Source: Paenibacillus catalpae (GTDB taxonomy: Bacteria > Bacillota > Bacilli > Paenibacillales > Paenibacillaceae). From it: a stretch of DNA of 64,000 nt. The stretch covers positions 434,777 through 498,776 of the forward strand of contig NZ_FOMT01000006.1 of the NCBI RefSeq assembly GCF_900112695.1, in the 5' to 3' direction. The first letter of the stretch is position 1, and each line of letters starts with the position of its first letter. The notes under the pieces were generated by a model. That model did not search any database, was not told the origin of the DNA, and worked only from the letters and a program-made list of their open reading frames with translations. Shown piece by piece: positions 1 to 8,520 of this stretch. The position numbers and the translations under genes were made by a program.

Positions 1-76
1 CGCAAAGAACGCGCTAATTCTTTTAGGCGTATGCTTTCGAAGCAAGAATTATCGCAAAGAACGCGCTAATTCTTTT
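1..76 (+). repeat. Tandem hairpin units abutting a ribosome site (locus A)
   Basis: Two copies with a 52-bp period; the first is cut by the window edge. In the complete copy AAGAATTA (44-51) pairs perfectly with TAATTCTT (67-74), with a further CGC/GCG inner pairing. The stem is followed at once by TTTTAGGAGGG, the Shine-Dalgarno of the glycosyltransferase starting at 91. The linker between copies, TTTTAGGCGTATGCTTTCGAAGC, closely matches the linkers at 41.2 kb and 46.1 kb. Function unknown. Confidence 0.75.
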
Positions 77-90
77 AGGAGGGTTATAAA

Positions 91-2232
91 ATGCTGCTCG
101 GTGTTCACATCATCGTACGCAATGAAGAGGATATGCTCTCGGAATGCCTGGACAGCATTCGTGGTATAGCCGATGAGCTCATCGTTGTCGACACGGGTTC
201 GACGGACGGAACGGTGGACATTGCTTTGCGGTATGGAGCAAGAGTGATCAATGCGGAGTGGAAGGATGATTTCTCCTTCGTCCGCAATCTGGCATTAGAG
301 CATGCGCGTACGGTCTGGGTGTTGGTCCTGGATGCAGATGAACGGCTGAAAGGTGATGGGCAGGCACTGAGGCTCGAGCTGAGAAAAGCCGCCTCATCGG
401 CTTATCGGCTGCGGATGGAGCATCTGCTGGATGCCTCCAATACGAGCTGCAGCATGAGCAGTGAAGCCGTGCGTCTATTCCGGGCGGACCGCGGCTATCG
501 CTATCACGGGGAGATCCATGAGCAGCTCGTCCGCATCAGCGAAACGGTGAACGGAACGATTATGATGGATATCGACAGTCCGCTATGCCCGGGGAGCCAG
601 CACCTTGTACATGTCGGTTATATGCCGGATGTGCTGCAGCGCAAATCCAAAGCAGAGCGCAATTTACGGGTCATTTCCAGGCAGCTGACCAGGCGGCCGA
701 ATGACCCTTTTTGTCTATATAATCATGGAGTTACGTTATGCCAGCTTGGAAAAGCCGGAGAAGCGGCGGAAGCCTTCGGCAAGTCGCTTGATTATACGCC
801 CTTATCCGCGCCATACAGGCCAACGCTGGTCAGGGATTATGCGACTGTCCTGCTCGCTTTATCACGTCCCGCGGAAGCTGCCGAGCTGCTCAAGGGAGAA
901 ACGCTCCGGTACCCTGACTACCCGGATCTTTTTATGCTGCTAGGTAATAGCTTCGCGGCCACGGGCATGATGCTGGAGGCCAAAGCGGCATATGAGGCCG
1001 CTATAGAGTCAGGCGCAAGACCCCATTCTTATATTTCGGAAAATGGTGCCGGCAGCTATCAGGCGGAGCTTCGTCTGGCAGCCGTGCTGCAGCGGATCGG
1101 AGAAGCAGAAGCCGTTCAGATGAGGTATGAATCCTTGCTCGGCAGGATGCCGGGATGGGATGACGCATTGTCGGCCTGGGCGGACTATCTTCATCAATTA
1201 GGAATACCCGATCAGGATATTCGCCAGAAGCTAAGTTCTTATGCCGGAGAAGAGGGAGCGGAACAGCATAAGCTGTTGGCCCGGATCCTGAGCCGCATTG
1301 GGGCGTACAGCGCAGCCTTGCCGCTGTGGAGAGAGGTGATTCAGGCTGCTGCAAATACAAATGCAGCGGCCCCCGCACAGCTCACCTTTTCCGATATGCG
1401 CTGGTTCGCCGATTGTCTGATCGGTACCGGTCAATACATGGAGGCAGCCTCCCAAATCCGGACATGGCTGCAGGCAGTAAAGCCGTATGCAGAAGCCGAG
1501 CCTCGGAAAAAGACGATCCGGCTGGGCATGGCCTGGGCGTTATGCCGCTGGAATGAAGGGCAGCGAATCAGCCGGGAGGAGCTTGCGGTGGTTCTTGGAG
1601 GCAGCAGCCAGCTGGCCAGAGAAACGGAGCTATTTAATAACTGGCTGCCGATGACACACGAAACAAGGAACAAAATCGCGAAGGAGCAGGAGCTTGCTTC
1701 GGCCGTCCGGTGGCTGGATGCGGCCGTAGGCCATGGGATGCTTCGCCTCGCGCATAAGCTGGCTGGCGGAATATATGGTCTTCGCCCGCATTTTGAAACA
1801 CTTCTTTATGATCACGGGTACGTAGAAGCAGCGGCAGAGCTGATGCTGGACCGCTTCGAGAAGGACGGCAAGCTGACAGGAGAGCAGTCGTTCCGATTGG
1901 GAGAACTGCTGTATCTGAAAAAGCTGCGCAGCGAGGCTCTATCGCTATTCGAGAGTGTGGCGGGCAGCGGTAACAGCGGCGCTTATGCGGAGAGAGCGCT
2001 GCTAGGGGCATCGGCAGCCTGTCTGCAACTGGCGATTGAAGCGCTGCAGCCGGATGAATACAGCGGATCCCGCAATTGGGATGGGAGCTGGTCCGAGCCT
2101 GACCGGATGAAGCTGCAGGAAGCGCTCTTGCGGGTTGAATGGATGGGCTGGCAGACGAACTGGAACGGACGGCAAAGGAGGCGCGTGAATGGCGGAGCTG
2201 CGGAAGCGGATTTCCTTATGCATGATCGTTAA
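91..2232 (+). CDS. GT2 family glycosyltransferase with TPR-like C-terminal region
   Basis: A 713-residue protein. The N-terminal 230 residues are a GT-A fold family 2 glycosyltransferase: the nucleotide-sugar motif VDTGSTDGT lies near residue 35 and the metal-binding LDADER near residue 80. The rest is a long helical, alanine/leucine-rich region with TPR-like periodicity (for example PNDPFCLYNHGVTLCQLGKA). No signal peptide or membrane segment is seen, so it is probably cytoplasmic. It most likely adds sugars to a surface protein or polymer; the acceptor and the sugar cannot be told from sequence. It is first of three paralogous genes that overlap end to start and are probably translationally coupled. 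The ATG at 91 follows AGGAGG by 8 nt, and a tandem hairpin repeat sits directly upstream. Confidence 0.85.
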   Translation: MLLGVHIIVRNEEDMLSECLDSIRGIADELIVVDTGSTDGTVDIALRYGARVINAEWKDDFSFVRNLALEHARTVWVLVLDADERLKGDGQALRLELRKAASSAYRLRMEHLLDASNTSCSMSSEAVRLFRADRGYRYHGEIHEQLVRISETVNGTIMMDIDSPLCPGSQHLVHVGYMPDVLQRKSKAERNLRVISRQLTRRPNDPFCLYNHGVTLCQLGKAGEAAEAFGKSLDYTPLSAPYRPTLVRDYATVLLALSRPAEAAELLKGETLRYPDYPDLFMLLGNSFAATGMMLEAKAAYEAAIESGARPHSYISENGAGSYQAELRLAAVLQRIGEAEAVQMRYESLLGRMPGWDDALSAWADYLHQLGIPDQDIRQKLSSYAGEEGAEQHKLLARILSRIGAYSAALPLWREVIQAAANTNAAAPAQLTFSDMRWFADCLIGTGQYMEAASQIRTWLQAVKPYAEAEPRKKTIRLGMAWALCRWNEGQRISREELAVVLGGSSQLARETELFNNWLPMTHETRNKIAKEQELASAVRWLDAAVGHGMLRLAHKLAGGIYGLRPHFETLLYDHGYVEAAAELMLDRFEKDGKLTGEQSFRLGELLYLKKLRSEALSLFESVAGSGNSGAYAERALLGASAACLQLAIEALQPDEYSGSRNWDGSWSEPDRMKLQEALLRVEWMGWQTNWNGRQRRRVNGGAAEADFLMHDR

Positions 2233-3697
2233 AAATGAGGAGAAGCATTTGCCCGGCTGTCTGGACAGCGTGCAGGGGATTGTGGGCGAGATCATTATAG
2301 TCGATACCGGTTCGACGGATGAGACGATTGCCATTGCGGAGAGTTACGGGGCGATTGTGATCCGGAGCGGGTGGGAGCATGATTTTGCCAAGGCTCGTAA
2401 CAAGGGGGTGGAGAAGGCATCAGGGGAGTGGATTCTATTCCTTGATGCGGATGAACAGCTGGATGAGGCGACAAAGCCGCAGCTGCTCGAATATGCCCGC
2501 CACGCCGATCTGTCTGCGCTGCTTCTCCAGATCCGAAATCAGATCGGGCCGGATCATGATCAGGGCTCGACAATCCACCCCGTGCTGCGGATGTTCAGGA
2601 GCGACCCCGCCCACAGGTTCGAGGGACGTATTCATGAACAGATTTCATTCTCGATTTTGCGGAAAAACCCTTCGGCCCGTTTCCATCTGACAGATGTCAT
2701 CATTCATCATTATGGCTACCGGACCCAGGTAGTGGCGGAGAAAAATAAGCTTCAGCGCAATATGGAGCTGCTCGAGCTTGCGCTTGCGGAAGATCCGGAC
2801 AATGCGTTCCACCGCTATAATATCGGGGTTGAATACTTGAGAAATAACCGGGCGGCGGATGCACTCGAAGCGTTCCGGACCGCACGGCGGTCAGCCGGAT
2901 TTGAACAGCTGTCCTATGCGCATCTGGTGCTCAAATACGAATCGCTCAGCCTTCAATTGCTTGGCAGATGGGAGGAGGCTGCGGCCACGGCAAGGGAAGG
3001 GGCGGCGGTGTTTCCCGATTATACGGATCTGTGGCATTATATCGCGTTTTGCTCAGCGAGTACCGGACAGTACAAGGCGGCTATGGAAGCAGCGGAAAAA
3101 GCACTGGAGATGGGGGCTGCGCCCGCCCGGTACCATACCGAAGACGGAATGGGCACTTTCCGGACCGCTTATTTGCAGGGGCGTATTTATGAAGCCATGC
3201 ATGACGAGCAAGGTATCGTTCATGCCTATATTACGGCTTTGCGGTTTAAGCCCAGTCTCCTCCCGCCATTGTTCCGCCTTTGCAAATATATGCGTGCCGC
3301 CGGGCGCGAAGGCCAGCTTGCCGCCTTAATGGCAAGGCGGATTACCTGTCCGGATGAAGCAGCAATGCTCAAGCTTGCTGGCGTGATGGTTGCGAGCGGC
3401 TGCCCGGACAGCGCCATCGCCTATTTGGAATGGCAGGCTGAGCTGTATAAAGAACCGGCCTTGAGGAATTCCCTTGCTTCGCATGCCAATGCTTTGCTTG
3501 AAGGAGATTTCAGCCGGCTGCCGTTTGCGGGTTACAGCGGCAAGGATGAAGTGGAAGATATGCTGTCTCCGGCGGCGCATTGGCGGGAGCGTGCGGAGTA
3601 TTATTTGGAGCGGGTTCAGCAGCAGAAGGAACAGATTGTTGAGAAGCAGGCTATTCAAAGCATCCGCTTGTTAATGCCCGGTTTTGAAGGCTGGTAA
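2189..3697 (+). CDS. GT2 family glycosyltransferase with TPR-like C-terminal region
   Basis: A 502-residue paralogue of the preceding gene. It has the same GT2 head (SLCMIVKNEEKHLPGCLDS, then VDTGSTDET and LDADEQ) and a TPR-like tail with motifs such as DNAFHRYNIGVEYL. It overlaps the upstream gene by 44 bp. Its ribosome site AAAGGAGG lies inside the upstream coding sequence, 8 nt before the ATG at 2189. The three paralogues look like successive duplications that diverged in their tails, which may present different acceptors. Cytoplasmic; substrate unknown. Confidence 0.85.
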   Translation: MAELRKRISLCMIVKNEEKHLPGCLDSVQGIVGEIIIVDTGSTDETIAIAESYGAIVIRSGWEHDFAKARNKGVEKASGEWILFLDADEQLDEATKPQLLEYARHADLSALLLQIRNQIGPDHDQGSTIHPVLRMFRSDPAHRFEGRIHEQISFSILRKNPSARFHLTDVIIHHYGYRTQVVAEKNKLQRNMELLELALAEDPDNAFHRYNIGVEYLRNNRAADALEAFRTARRSAGFEQLSYAHLVLKYESLSLQLLGRWEEAAATAREGAAVFPDYTDLWHYIAFCSASTGQYKAAMEAAEKALEMGAAPARYHTEDGMGTFRTAYLQGRIYEAMHDEQGIVHAYITALRFKPSLLPPLFRLCKYMRAAGREGQLAALMARRITCPDEAAMLKLAGVMVASGCPDSAIAYLEWQAELYKEPALRNSLASHANALLEGDFSRLPFAGYSGKDEVEDMLSPAAHWRERAEYYLERVQQQKEQIVEKQAIQSIRLLMPGFEGW

Positions 3698-3710
3698 GGA
3701 GGCGGGGCAG

Positions 3711-5633
3711 ATGGTGGAAGGCGCCCGCGGCGGGCTGGACGGCAGGGCAGAGCGGCAGGAAGCAGGAATAGGTTCCGCGGGGCGGCTCCCTTTGTCACTT
3801 TGCATGATTGTCCGCGACGAGGAGCTGTTCCTGCCGTCTTGTCTGGCCTCGGCGGCTCCTTATTGCTCGGAAATCATCGTGGCAGACACGGGCTCAACGG
3901 ATCAGACGGTTGCTATAGCGGAGGCGTGCGGAGCGAAGGTGCTTCGGGTCAGCTGGCAGGATGATTTTGCGGCGGCACGTAATGCGGCTGTTGAACTTGC
4001 GACCCAGCCGTGGATTCTGGTACTGGATGCCGACGAGAGGCTCCTTCCGTTTCCGGTGGAGGAATGGAGAAAGCTGTTGGCGGAGCAAGACTGCTACGGC
4101 TACCTGATTCAGATCAGAAGCCGGGTAGATGGACGGGGTGGAGATGAAGAGGTGTCAGACGCGGTCTGCCGTCTTTTTCGCAATGATTCCCGCATCCGGT
4201 TCACCGGGGCTATCCATGAGGAAGCTGCAACGGCGGTTGCGGCCTGCGGAACGGGAGCGCTGCGTCATGCTCCGGTCAAAGTGCTTCATGAGGGTTACCG
4301 GAATGCGGTGATGCTGAAGCGCAGGAAAAATGAAAGGAATAAACGGATACTGCTCGCCGCGTTGCAGCGTGATCCGGATAATCCGGTGCTGCAGTATGCG
4401 ATGGGCACGGAATATTTTACTTATGGCAACTGGGAGCAGGCGGTCCGATGGCTGGAGCCGGTCCTGAACAGTCAGGAGCATTGTGAGGATAACGGGTATT
4501 TGTCCGATGTGTGGCTGAAGCTGGTGCATGCACTGCGGGCGCTGGGCAGGCTGACGGAAGCGGAGAGGTATGCCGGGAGCGGACTGGAGCGGTATGGCGA
4601 CTTTCCTGATCTGCACGAAGCTTATGCGGTTGTGCTGCTGGAGATGGACCGCCCCGCTGAAGCAGCGCAGTCGTTGCAGCAGGCTCTCTTGACCGGACGC
4701 TCTCCTTCGACCTATTCCTCGGCTTCCGGCTCGGGAAGCTTCCGGACGCAATACGCTGCGGGCTATGCTGCCGAACGAGGCTATGACTGGGAGCGGGCGG
4801 CGGATGCTTATGCGTCTGCACTTGAAATGAATCCCGCTTATCGGCCTGCTTGGGAAAGGCTGCTCATGCTTGGCACGCTTGATTCGGACTTAAGGGGCTG
4901 TTGGAGGGGGGCTGCGGACCGTGCGGCTGCGAGCGGAAATCACAAGCTTTGCCGGTCCATGCTGGAGCTGCTTGCTGACGCCGGACTGCAGCTTGATCCG
5001 GCCGTGAGCAGCAGGCTGATCGGGAGCCTTGCTGTGGGCGGGGATTTTTGGAGCGGCCTGCTGGCTGTGCAGCAGGGCGATCTGGCTGCTGGCCGGCAGC
5101 GGTGGGCGCAGCTGCCGGAGGAGTACCCGGGCAAAGGCGAGTATCTCGCCGCCCTTGCCTGGCTGGGCGGCGGGCGGGCTGAGCCGCCGCCCGCAGCAGC
5201 GCTTGCGCACGCGCTTATCCGCGTGCGCGCCTGGTCCGCGTGGCTGCGGCTTTGCCCGGCCGCGCCAGCGTATGCGGCGGCGCCGGCACCCGCGCCGCTG
5301 CAGTGGTGCGCGCTGCTAGGCGCAGCGACGCCTGTGCCCGCGCTGGCCGCGGCACGGTGGCTGCGCGCGGCAGCGCAGCCCGAGGCGCCCGCGCGGCTGG
5401 CCGCGGGCGCGCTCTTCACCGCCGCGGGCGAATGGCCCGCCGCGGCGGAGCAGTTTGCGGCTGCGCGCGAAGCAGCGGCGCAGCCATGGGTCTCGCGAGC
5501 CGCCGCATCGGGGCTCGCGGCAGCGTTCGCGGCGCGCGCCCGCCGCGCCGCGCCGGAGGCAGCGCTCGCAGCGCCGCTGCTCTGCGAGCGGGAGCTGCTG
5601 CTGCGCGTCACCTCCGCTCTGCATGGCCTTTAA
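3711..5633 (+). CDS. GT2 family glycosyltransferase with TPR and Ala-rich C-terminus
   Basis: Third paralogue, 640 residues from the ATG at 3711. That start follows AAGGAGG (3696-3702) at a normal distance, so I prefer it over the in-frame TTG at 3684 upstream of the ribosome site. The first 15-20 residues are a glycine/arginine-rich extension, followed by the GT2 core (LCMIVRDEELFLPSC, DTGSTDQT, LDADERL) and TPR-like repeats. The last 150 residues (about 5180-5630) are nearly all alanine, arginine, proline and leucine with an extreme GC content unlike the rest of the operon. The reading frame stays open to TAA at 5631. Sugar and acceptor are unknown. Confidence 0.82.
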   Translation: MVEGARGGLDGRAERQEAGIGSAGRLPLSLCMIVRDEELFLPSCLASAAPYCSEIIVADTGSTDQTVAIAEACGAKVLRVSWQDDFAAARNAAVELATQPWILVLDADERLLPFPVEEWRKLLAEQDCYGYLIQIRSRVDGRGGDEEVSDAVCRLFRNDSRIRFTGAIHEEAATAVAACGTGALRHAPVKVLHEGYRNAVMLKRRKNERNKRILLAALQRDPDNPVLQYAMGTEYFTYGNWEQAVRWLEPVLNSQEHCEDNGYLSDVWLKLVHALRALGRLTEAERYAGSGLERYGDFPDLHEAYAVVLLEMDRPAEAAQSLQQALLTGRSPSTYSSASGSGSFRTQYAAGYAAERGYDWERAADAYASALEMNPAYRPAWERLLMLGTLDSDLRGCWRGAADRAAASGNHKLCRSMLELLADAGLQLDPAVSSRLIGSLAVGGDFWSGLLAVQQGDLAAGRQRWAQLPEEYPGKGEYLAALAWLGGGRAEPPPAAALAHALIRVRAWSAWLRLCPAAPAYAAAPAPAPLQWCALLGAATPVPALAAARWLRAAAQPEAPARLAAGALFTAAGEWPAAAEQFAAAREAAAQPWVSRAAASGLAAAFAARARRAAPEAALAAPLLCERELLLRVTSALHGL

Positions 5634-5671
5634 GCATGAACCGCCACTTTGTAGCTTGGCGGGCCGCCTAC

Positions 5672-5854
5672 GTTGTATTTCATCCATCATAAGGAGGCAC
5701 AAAGATCCGGTAAACAAAGCTACATTGGATTTCATCCGGCCTAATGAGCTCATCGGGACGAAAAGGAGCTATTTAGGTGAAAGTTGCTGGATGAAATCCA
5801 ACCTAGCGCAGGGCAGTCTGTGTCTGAGCCAAGTTAGGATGGATGAAATCCAAT
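5672..5854. repeat. Inverted 13-bp motif, two copies in each orientation
   Basis: TTGGATTTCATCC or a near match occurs at about 5672 and 5725. Its complement GGATGAAATCCAA occurs at about 5789 and 5841. The opposed copies could pair across the tract. It lies just after the stop of the + strand glycosyltransferase operon. No coding potential or T-run is associated with it. Role unknown. Confidence 0.6.
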
Positions 5855-5971
5855 CAAGCTCGCGGGCAGCCAGCGGAAGGCTGAGAACTCTTGCGATACA
5901 GCTGCTCCAGATCCTATGCTCGCCATTTATCCTGCACGATGTGCAGCATAATGCTGCCTGCCATCGCAGCT

Positions 5972-6010
5972 GCTGGCTTTATCCTGCACGTTATGCAGGA
6001 TAAAGCCAGC
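5972..6010. other. Perfect 17-bp inverted repeat, hairpin
   Basis: GCTGGCTTTATCCTGCA (5972-5988) and its exact complement (5994-6010) are separated by 5 nt. The core TCCTGCAC/TGCAGGA resembles the dyad at the heart of the neighbouring 52-bp units. There is no T-run on either side, so it is not a standard terminator, although it lies between two convergent operons and could act as a bidirectional 3'-end structure. Confidence 0.7.
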
Positions 6011-6038
6011 GATTGTGTTAAATGAGCCTATATCGGCG

Positions 6039-6530
6039 AAATATCCTGCACAATGTGCAACATAATTCCCTGTAAATAGCTATTTAGCTAAATATCCTGC
6101 ACACCGTGCAGCATAACTCCCTGTAAATAGTCTATTTAGCGAAATATCCTGCACAACGTGCAACATAACTCCCTGCAAACAGCCTATTCAGCGAAATATC
6201 CTGCACAACGTGCAGCGTAACTCCCAGTAAATAGTCTATTTAGCGAAATATCCTGCACAACGTGCAACATAACTCCCTGCAAAGGGCCTATTTAGCGAAA
6301 TATCCTGCACACCGTGCAGCATAACTCCCTGCAAAGGGCCTATCCGGCGAAATATCCTGCACACCGTGCAGCATGACTCCCTGCAAAGGGCCGACCCAGC
6401 GAAATATCTTGCACACCGTGCAACGTAACTCCCTGCAAACAGCCTATTCAGCGAAATATCCTGCACAACGCGCAGCATACTCCCTGTGACTAGTCTTTTT
6501 AGGGAAATATCCTGCACAACGTGCAATGTT
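6039..6530. repeat. Ten-unit 51-52 bp tandem array with central dyad
   Basis: Units begin with AAATATCCTGCAC at about 6039, 6090, 6142, 6194, 6246, 6298, 6350, 6402, 6454 and 6505. Each holds a TGCAC-N3-GTGCA dyad, then roughly CATAACTCCCTGCAAA, then a variable TAGTCTATTTAGCG-like segment. Two isolated relatives lie at about 5930 and 5980. The units diverge from each other by several bases. The 52-bp period is not a multiple of three, and short open frames here break up. It fills the gap between the convergent glycosyltransferase operons. Confidence 0.85.
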
Positions 6531-6615
6531 GGCCGGGCAGGCAGGGGAGTTAGTCAATGAGCTCGAAGCAGCTGGGGGACAGGCAGGCGGTTGACTGGTA
6601 ACTACAAAGCATAGG

Positions 6616-7776
6616 TTACCGCCTAACCCCATCCAGCTTCGCCAGCTGAGAGGTAATAATCGATTTCCACTCAGCAAACCAGCGTGTCTGATCGAATGTG
6701 AGCGCCGCCCGCCGTGCGGCCGTACCCATTCTGCGCCGCAGCCGGGGCTGCTCGATCAGTTCAATGATGGCGGGCGTGACGGCTTCTGCCGAAGGCGGAG
6801 CCAGGCGGCCGTTCACGCCGTCGATAATAAGGTCATTCAGGCCGCCGACGTTGGTCGCAACGACAGGCAGGCCGCAGCTCATCGCCTCCAGACAGGAGAG
6901 CGAGGTTCCTTCCGAGTACAACGTCGGGATGACTGCAATGTCTGCCTGATGGTAGGCTTCCCGGATAGTCTCGAATGTGTAAGTCCGGTGAAGAATGCGG
7001 TCCCGGTAAGGATGCGCCTCATGCCATAGGTGAAACACAGCTGCCATCATCGATCCGTCGACCAGCTCGCCGGCGAATTCGACGGTCATGCCCGGATAAC
7101 GGCGGAGCAGCTCATCCGCGGACAGCATCATTGTCACAAGGCCGCGTTCAAAGCTTAGTCTTCTCGGATAAAGCACATGTACGCTGCCGGCAGTCGAAGA
7201 AATGCCCGATCGCGGAACAAAGCAGGAAGTATCTACCGGATTAGGCAGCAGGGTAATAGAAGCAGGATCTTCAAACTCGCAAACGGCCCGGCAGTAGGTT
7301 TGAAAATGCGAATCTACCGACACGATGCGGTCAAGCTGCCGCAGCGCCCGGTTAATATGCTGGCTGATCGCTGTCTTCGTCTCCGCGGCAAGAAAGGGAG
7401 TGTCCCAGTTAATGCCGTGGCAGATGCCGATGCTTCCCGGGCGGTAGCGGATCGGATGCCAGATGCAGCTGGCATAGATAAGAAGGCCTTCCGCAGACTC
7501 GGCCATCTGCTCGAATGCCTCCGTAATATGGCCCGCTTCAAACGGCCAGCCGCGAACCCGGACACCCTCATACACCGTGTCAAAAGACTCGTAATACGTA
7601 AGCTGATAGACAACCGGAGTTAGTCCAAGCTCCTTGACGGCACGGCATAACAAATCGACATAGCGCTCCAGTCCGCCTCCGAACGGCCGCGTGTAATCCT
7701 GCCCGTAGCCGTTCAAATAGCTATGGGTTAATACCGTTACCGTCCTTCCCGCATTCCCCTTGGTCTTATTCATCAT
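6616..7776 (-). CDS. GT4 (group 1) family glycosyltransferase
   Basis: A 386-residue GT-B fold enzyme. The N-terminal Rossmann half shows the glycine-rich acceptor loop FGGGLERYVDLL. The C-terminal half carries the family signature AVIPTLYSEGTSLSCLEAMS, then GLPVVATNVGGL, in which the acidic pair of the EX7E motif contacts the donor nucleotide sugar. It probably transfers a sugar to a growing surface glycan on the cytoplasmic side. Its start (7774-7776) overlaps the end of the upstream GT2 gene by 11 bp, so the two are translationally coupled. It is last in the minus-strand operon and runs toward the repeat array. Confidence 0.88.
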   Translation of the reverse strand: MMNKTKGNAGRTVTVLTHSYLNGYGQDYTRPFGGGLERYVDLLCRAVKELGLTPVVYQLTYYESFDTVYEGVRVRGWPFEAGHITEAFEQMAESAEGLLIYASCIWHPIRYRPGSIGICHGINWDTPFLAAETKTAISQHINRALRQLDRIVSVDSHFQTYCRAVCEFEDPASITLLPNPVDTSCFVPRSGISSTAGSVHVLYPRRLSFERGLVTMMLSADELLRRYPGMTVEFAGELVDGSMMAAVFHLWHEAHPYRDRILHRTYTFETIREAYHQADIAVIPTLYSEGTSLSCLEAMSCGLPVVATNVGGLNDLIIDGVNGRLAPPSAEAVTPAIIELIEQPRLRRRMGTAARRAALTFDQTRWFAEWKSIITSQLAKLDGVRR

Positions 7777-8518
7777 GCCGGTCTCTTTCCTGCCAGCGGA
7801 TCAGCCTTGGATTTGGCTCCAGAATAGAGGCGTAATGGCCGAGATTTCCCCATTGACCAAGCGGGTCCAGCTTCATATAGCGGTCGTATTTCGCCCGCCG
7901 CTCCTCGGCGCTTCCTGCCCAGCCGAAGTGCTTGATCCGAAGCTCGGTATCGAGGCCCGGAAAGGCGCTGTACGTAAAAGGAAGCCGCGTCGCGTGATGC
8001 GCCCGCTTCGGATAAGCGTAATGATAACCGGGCAGATACCGGACAAGCGTCATCATGGGGCGCTGATGAAGATTCCACCATTCATCCTCGCGATAATGGG
8101 TGACGGAGTCCCAGAAATCATACATCCGGAATGAGACCGTATCGTACTCATCCTGATTGATAAGCTCGCGCAAAGTCCCCTTAGTATACTCCTCGTAAAA
8201 TTCATCCGCATCCACCGCCAGCAGCCAGTCCGGCGAGGTCTCCTCGGCAGCCCGCCACAGCTGCTCGCGCAGCAGCCATTCCTTATGGAACAGCGATTCC
8301 TTATTCCGTACCAGCTTCACAACCTTTTCGAAGGATGCGGCAAGCTCGGGCGTATCGTCGGTGCTTGCATCATCCACGATAACAATCTCGTCTACAAAGC
8401 CGGACAGATCCGCAAGCACCGCTTCCAGATAACGTCCGGCTTCATTACGAACCTGCATCATGGCGGTCAGTTTGTTGCCCGTTTTTTTCCTGCCGCCCTT
8501 TCCGAGACCGTTAGCCAT
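7766..8518 (-). CDS. GT2 family glycosyltransferase
   Basis: A compact 250-residue family 2 glycosyltransferase. It shows TAMMQVRNEAGRYLEAVL, the donor-binding IVDDASTDDT and the metal-binding AVDADEF, then an aromatic-rich C-terminal part (FRMYDFWDS, DEWWNLHQRP, IKHFGW) typical of enzymes acting on glycoproteins or surface polysaccharides. A lysine/glycine-rich leader precedes the catalytic domain, and no membrane segment is seen. It lies 2 bp from the upstream gene and overlaps the downstream GT4 gene, so all three probably form one transcript. Donor and acceptor are unknown. Confidence 0.87.
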   Translation of the reverse strand: MANGLGKGGRKKTGNKLTAMMQVRNEAGRYLEAVLADLSGFVDEIVIVDDASTDDTPELAASFEKVVKLVRNKESLFHKEWLLREQLWRAAEETSPDWLLAVDADEFYEEYTKGTLRELINQDEYDTVSFRMYDFWDSVTHYREDEWWNLHQRPMMTLVRYLPGYHYAYPKRAHHATRLPFTYSAFPGLDTELRIKHFGWAGSAEERRAKYDRYMKLDPLGQWGNLGHYASILEPNPRLIRWQERDRHDE

Positions 8519-8520
8519 CC

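Noticed and set aside
3684..3710. TTG start for the third glycosyltransferase
   Set aside because: It precedes the AAGGAGG ribosome site; ATG 3711 is correctly spaced.
6236..6526. Open frame through the 52-bp array on the minus strand
   Set aside because: The repeat length is not a multiple of three, so the frame cycles through repeats and encodes no consistent repeat peptide. No ribosome site.
6039..6530. CRISPR array
   Set aside because: Whole 52-bp units are conserved with no unique spacers, units diverge from each other, and no cas genes are nearby.
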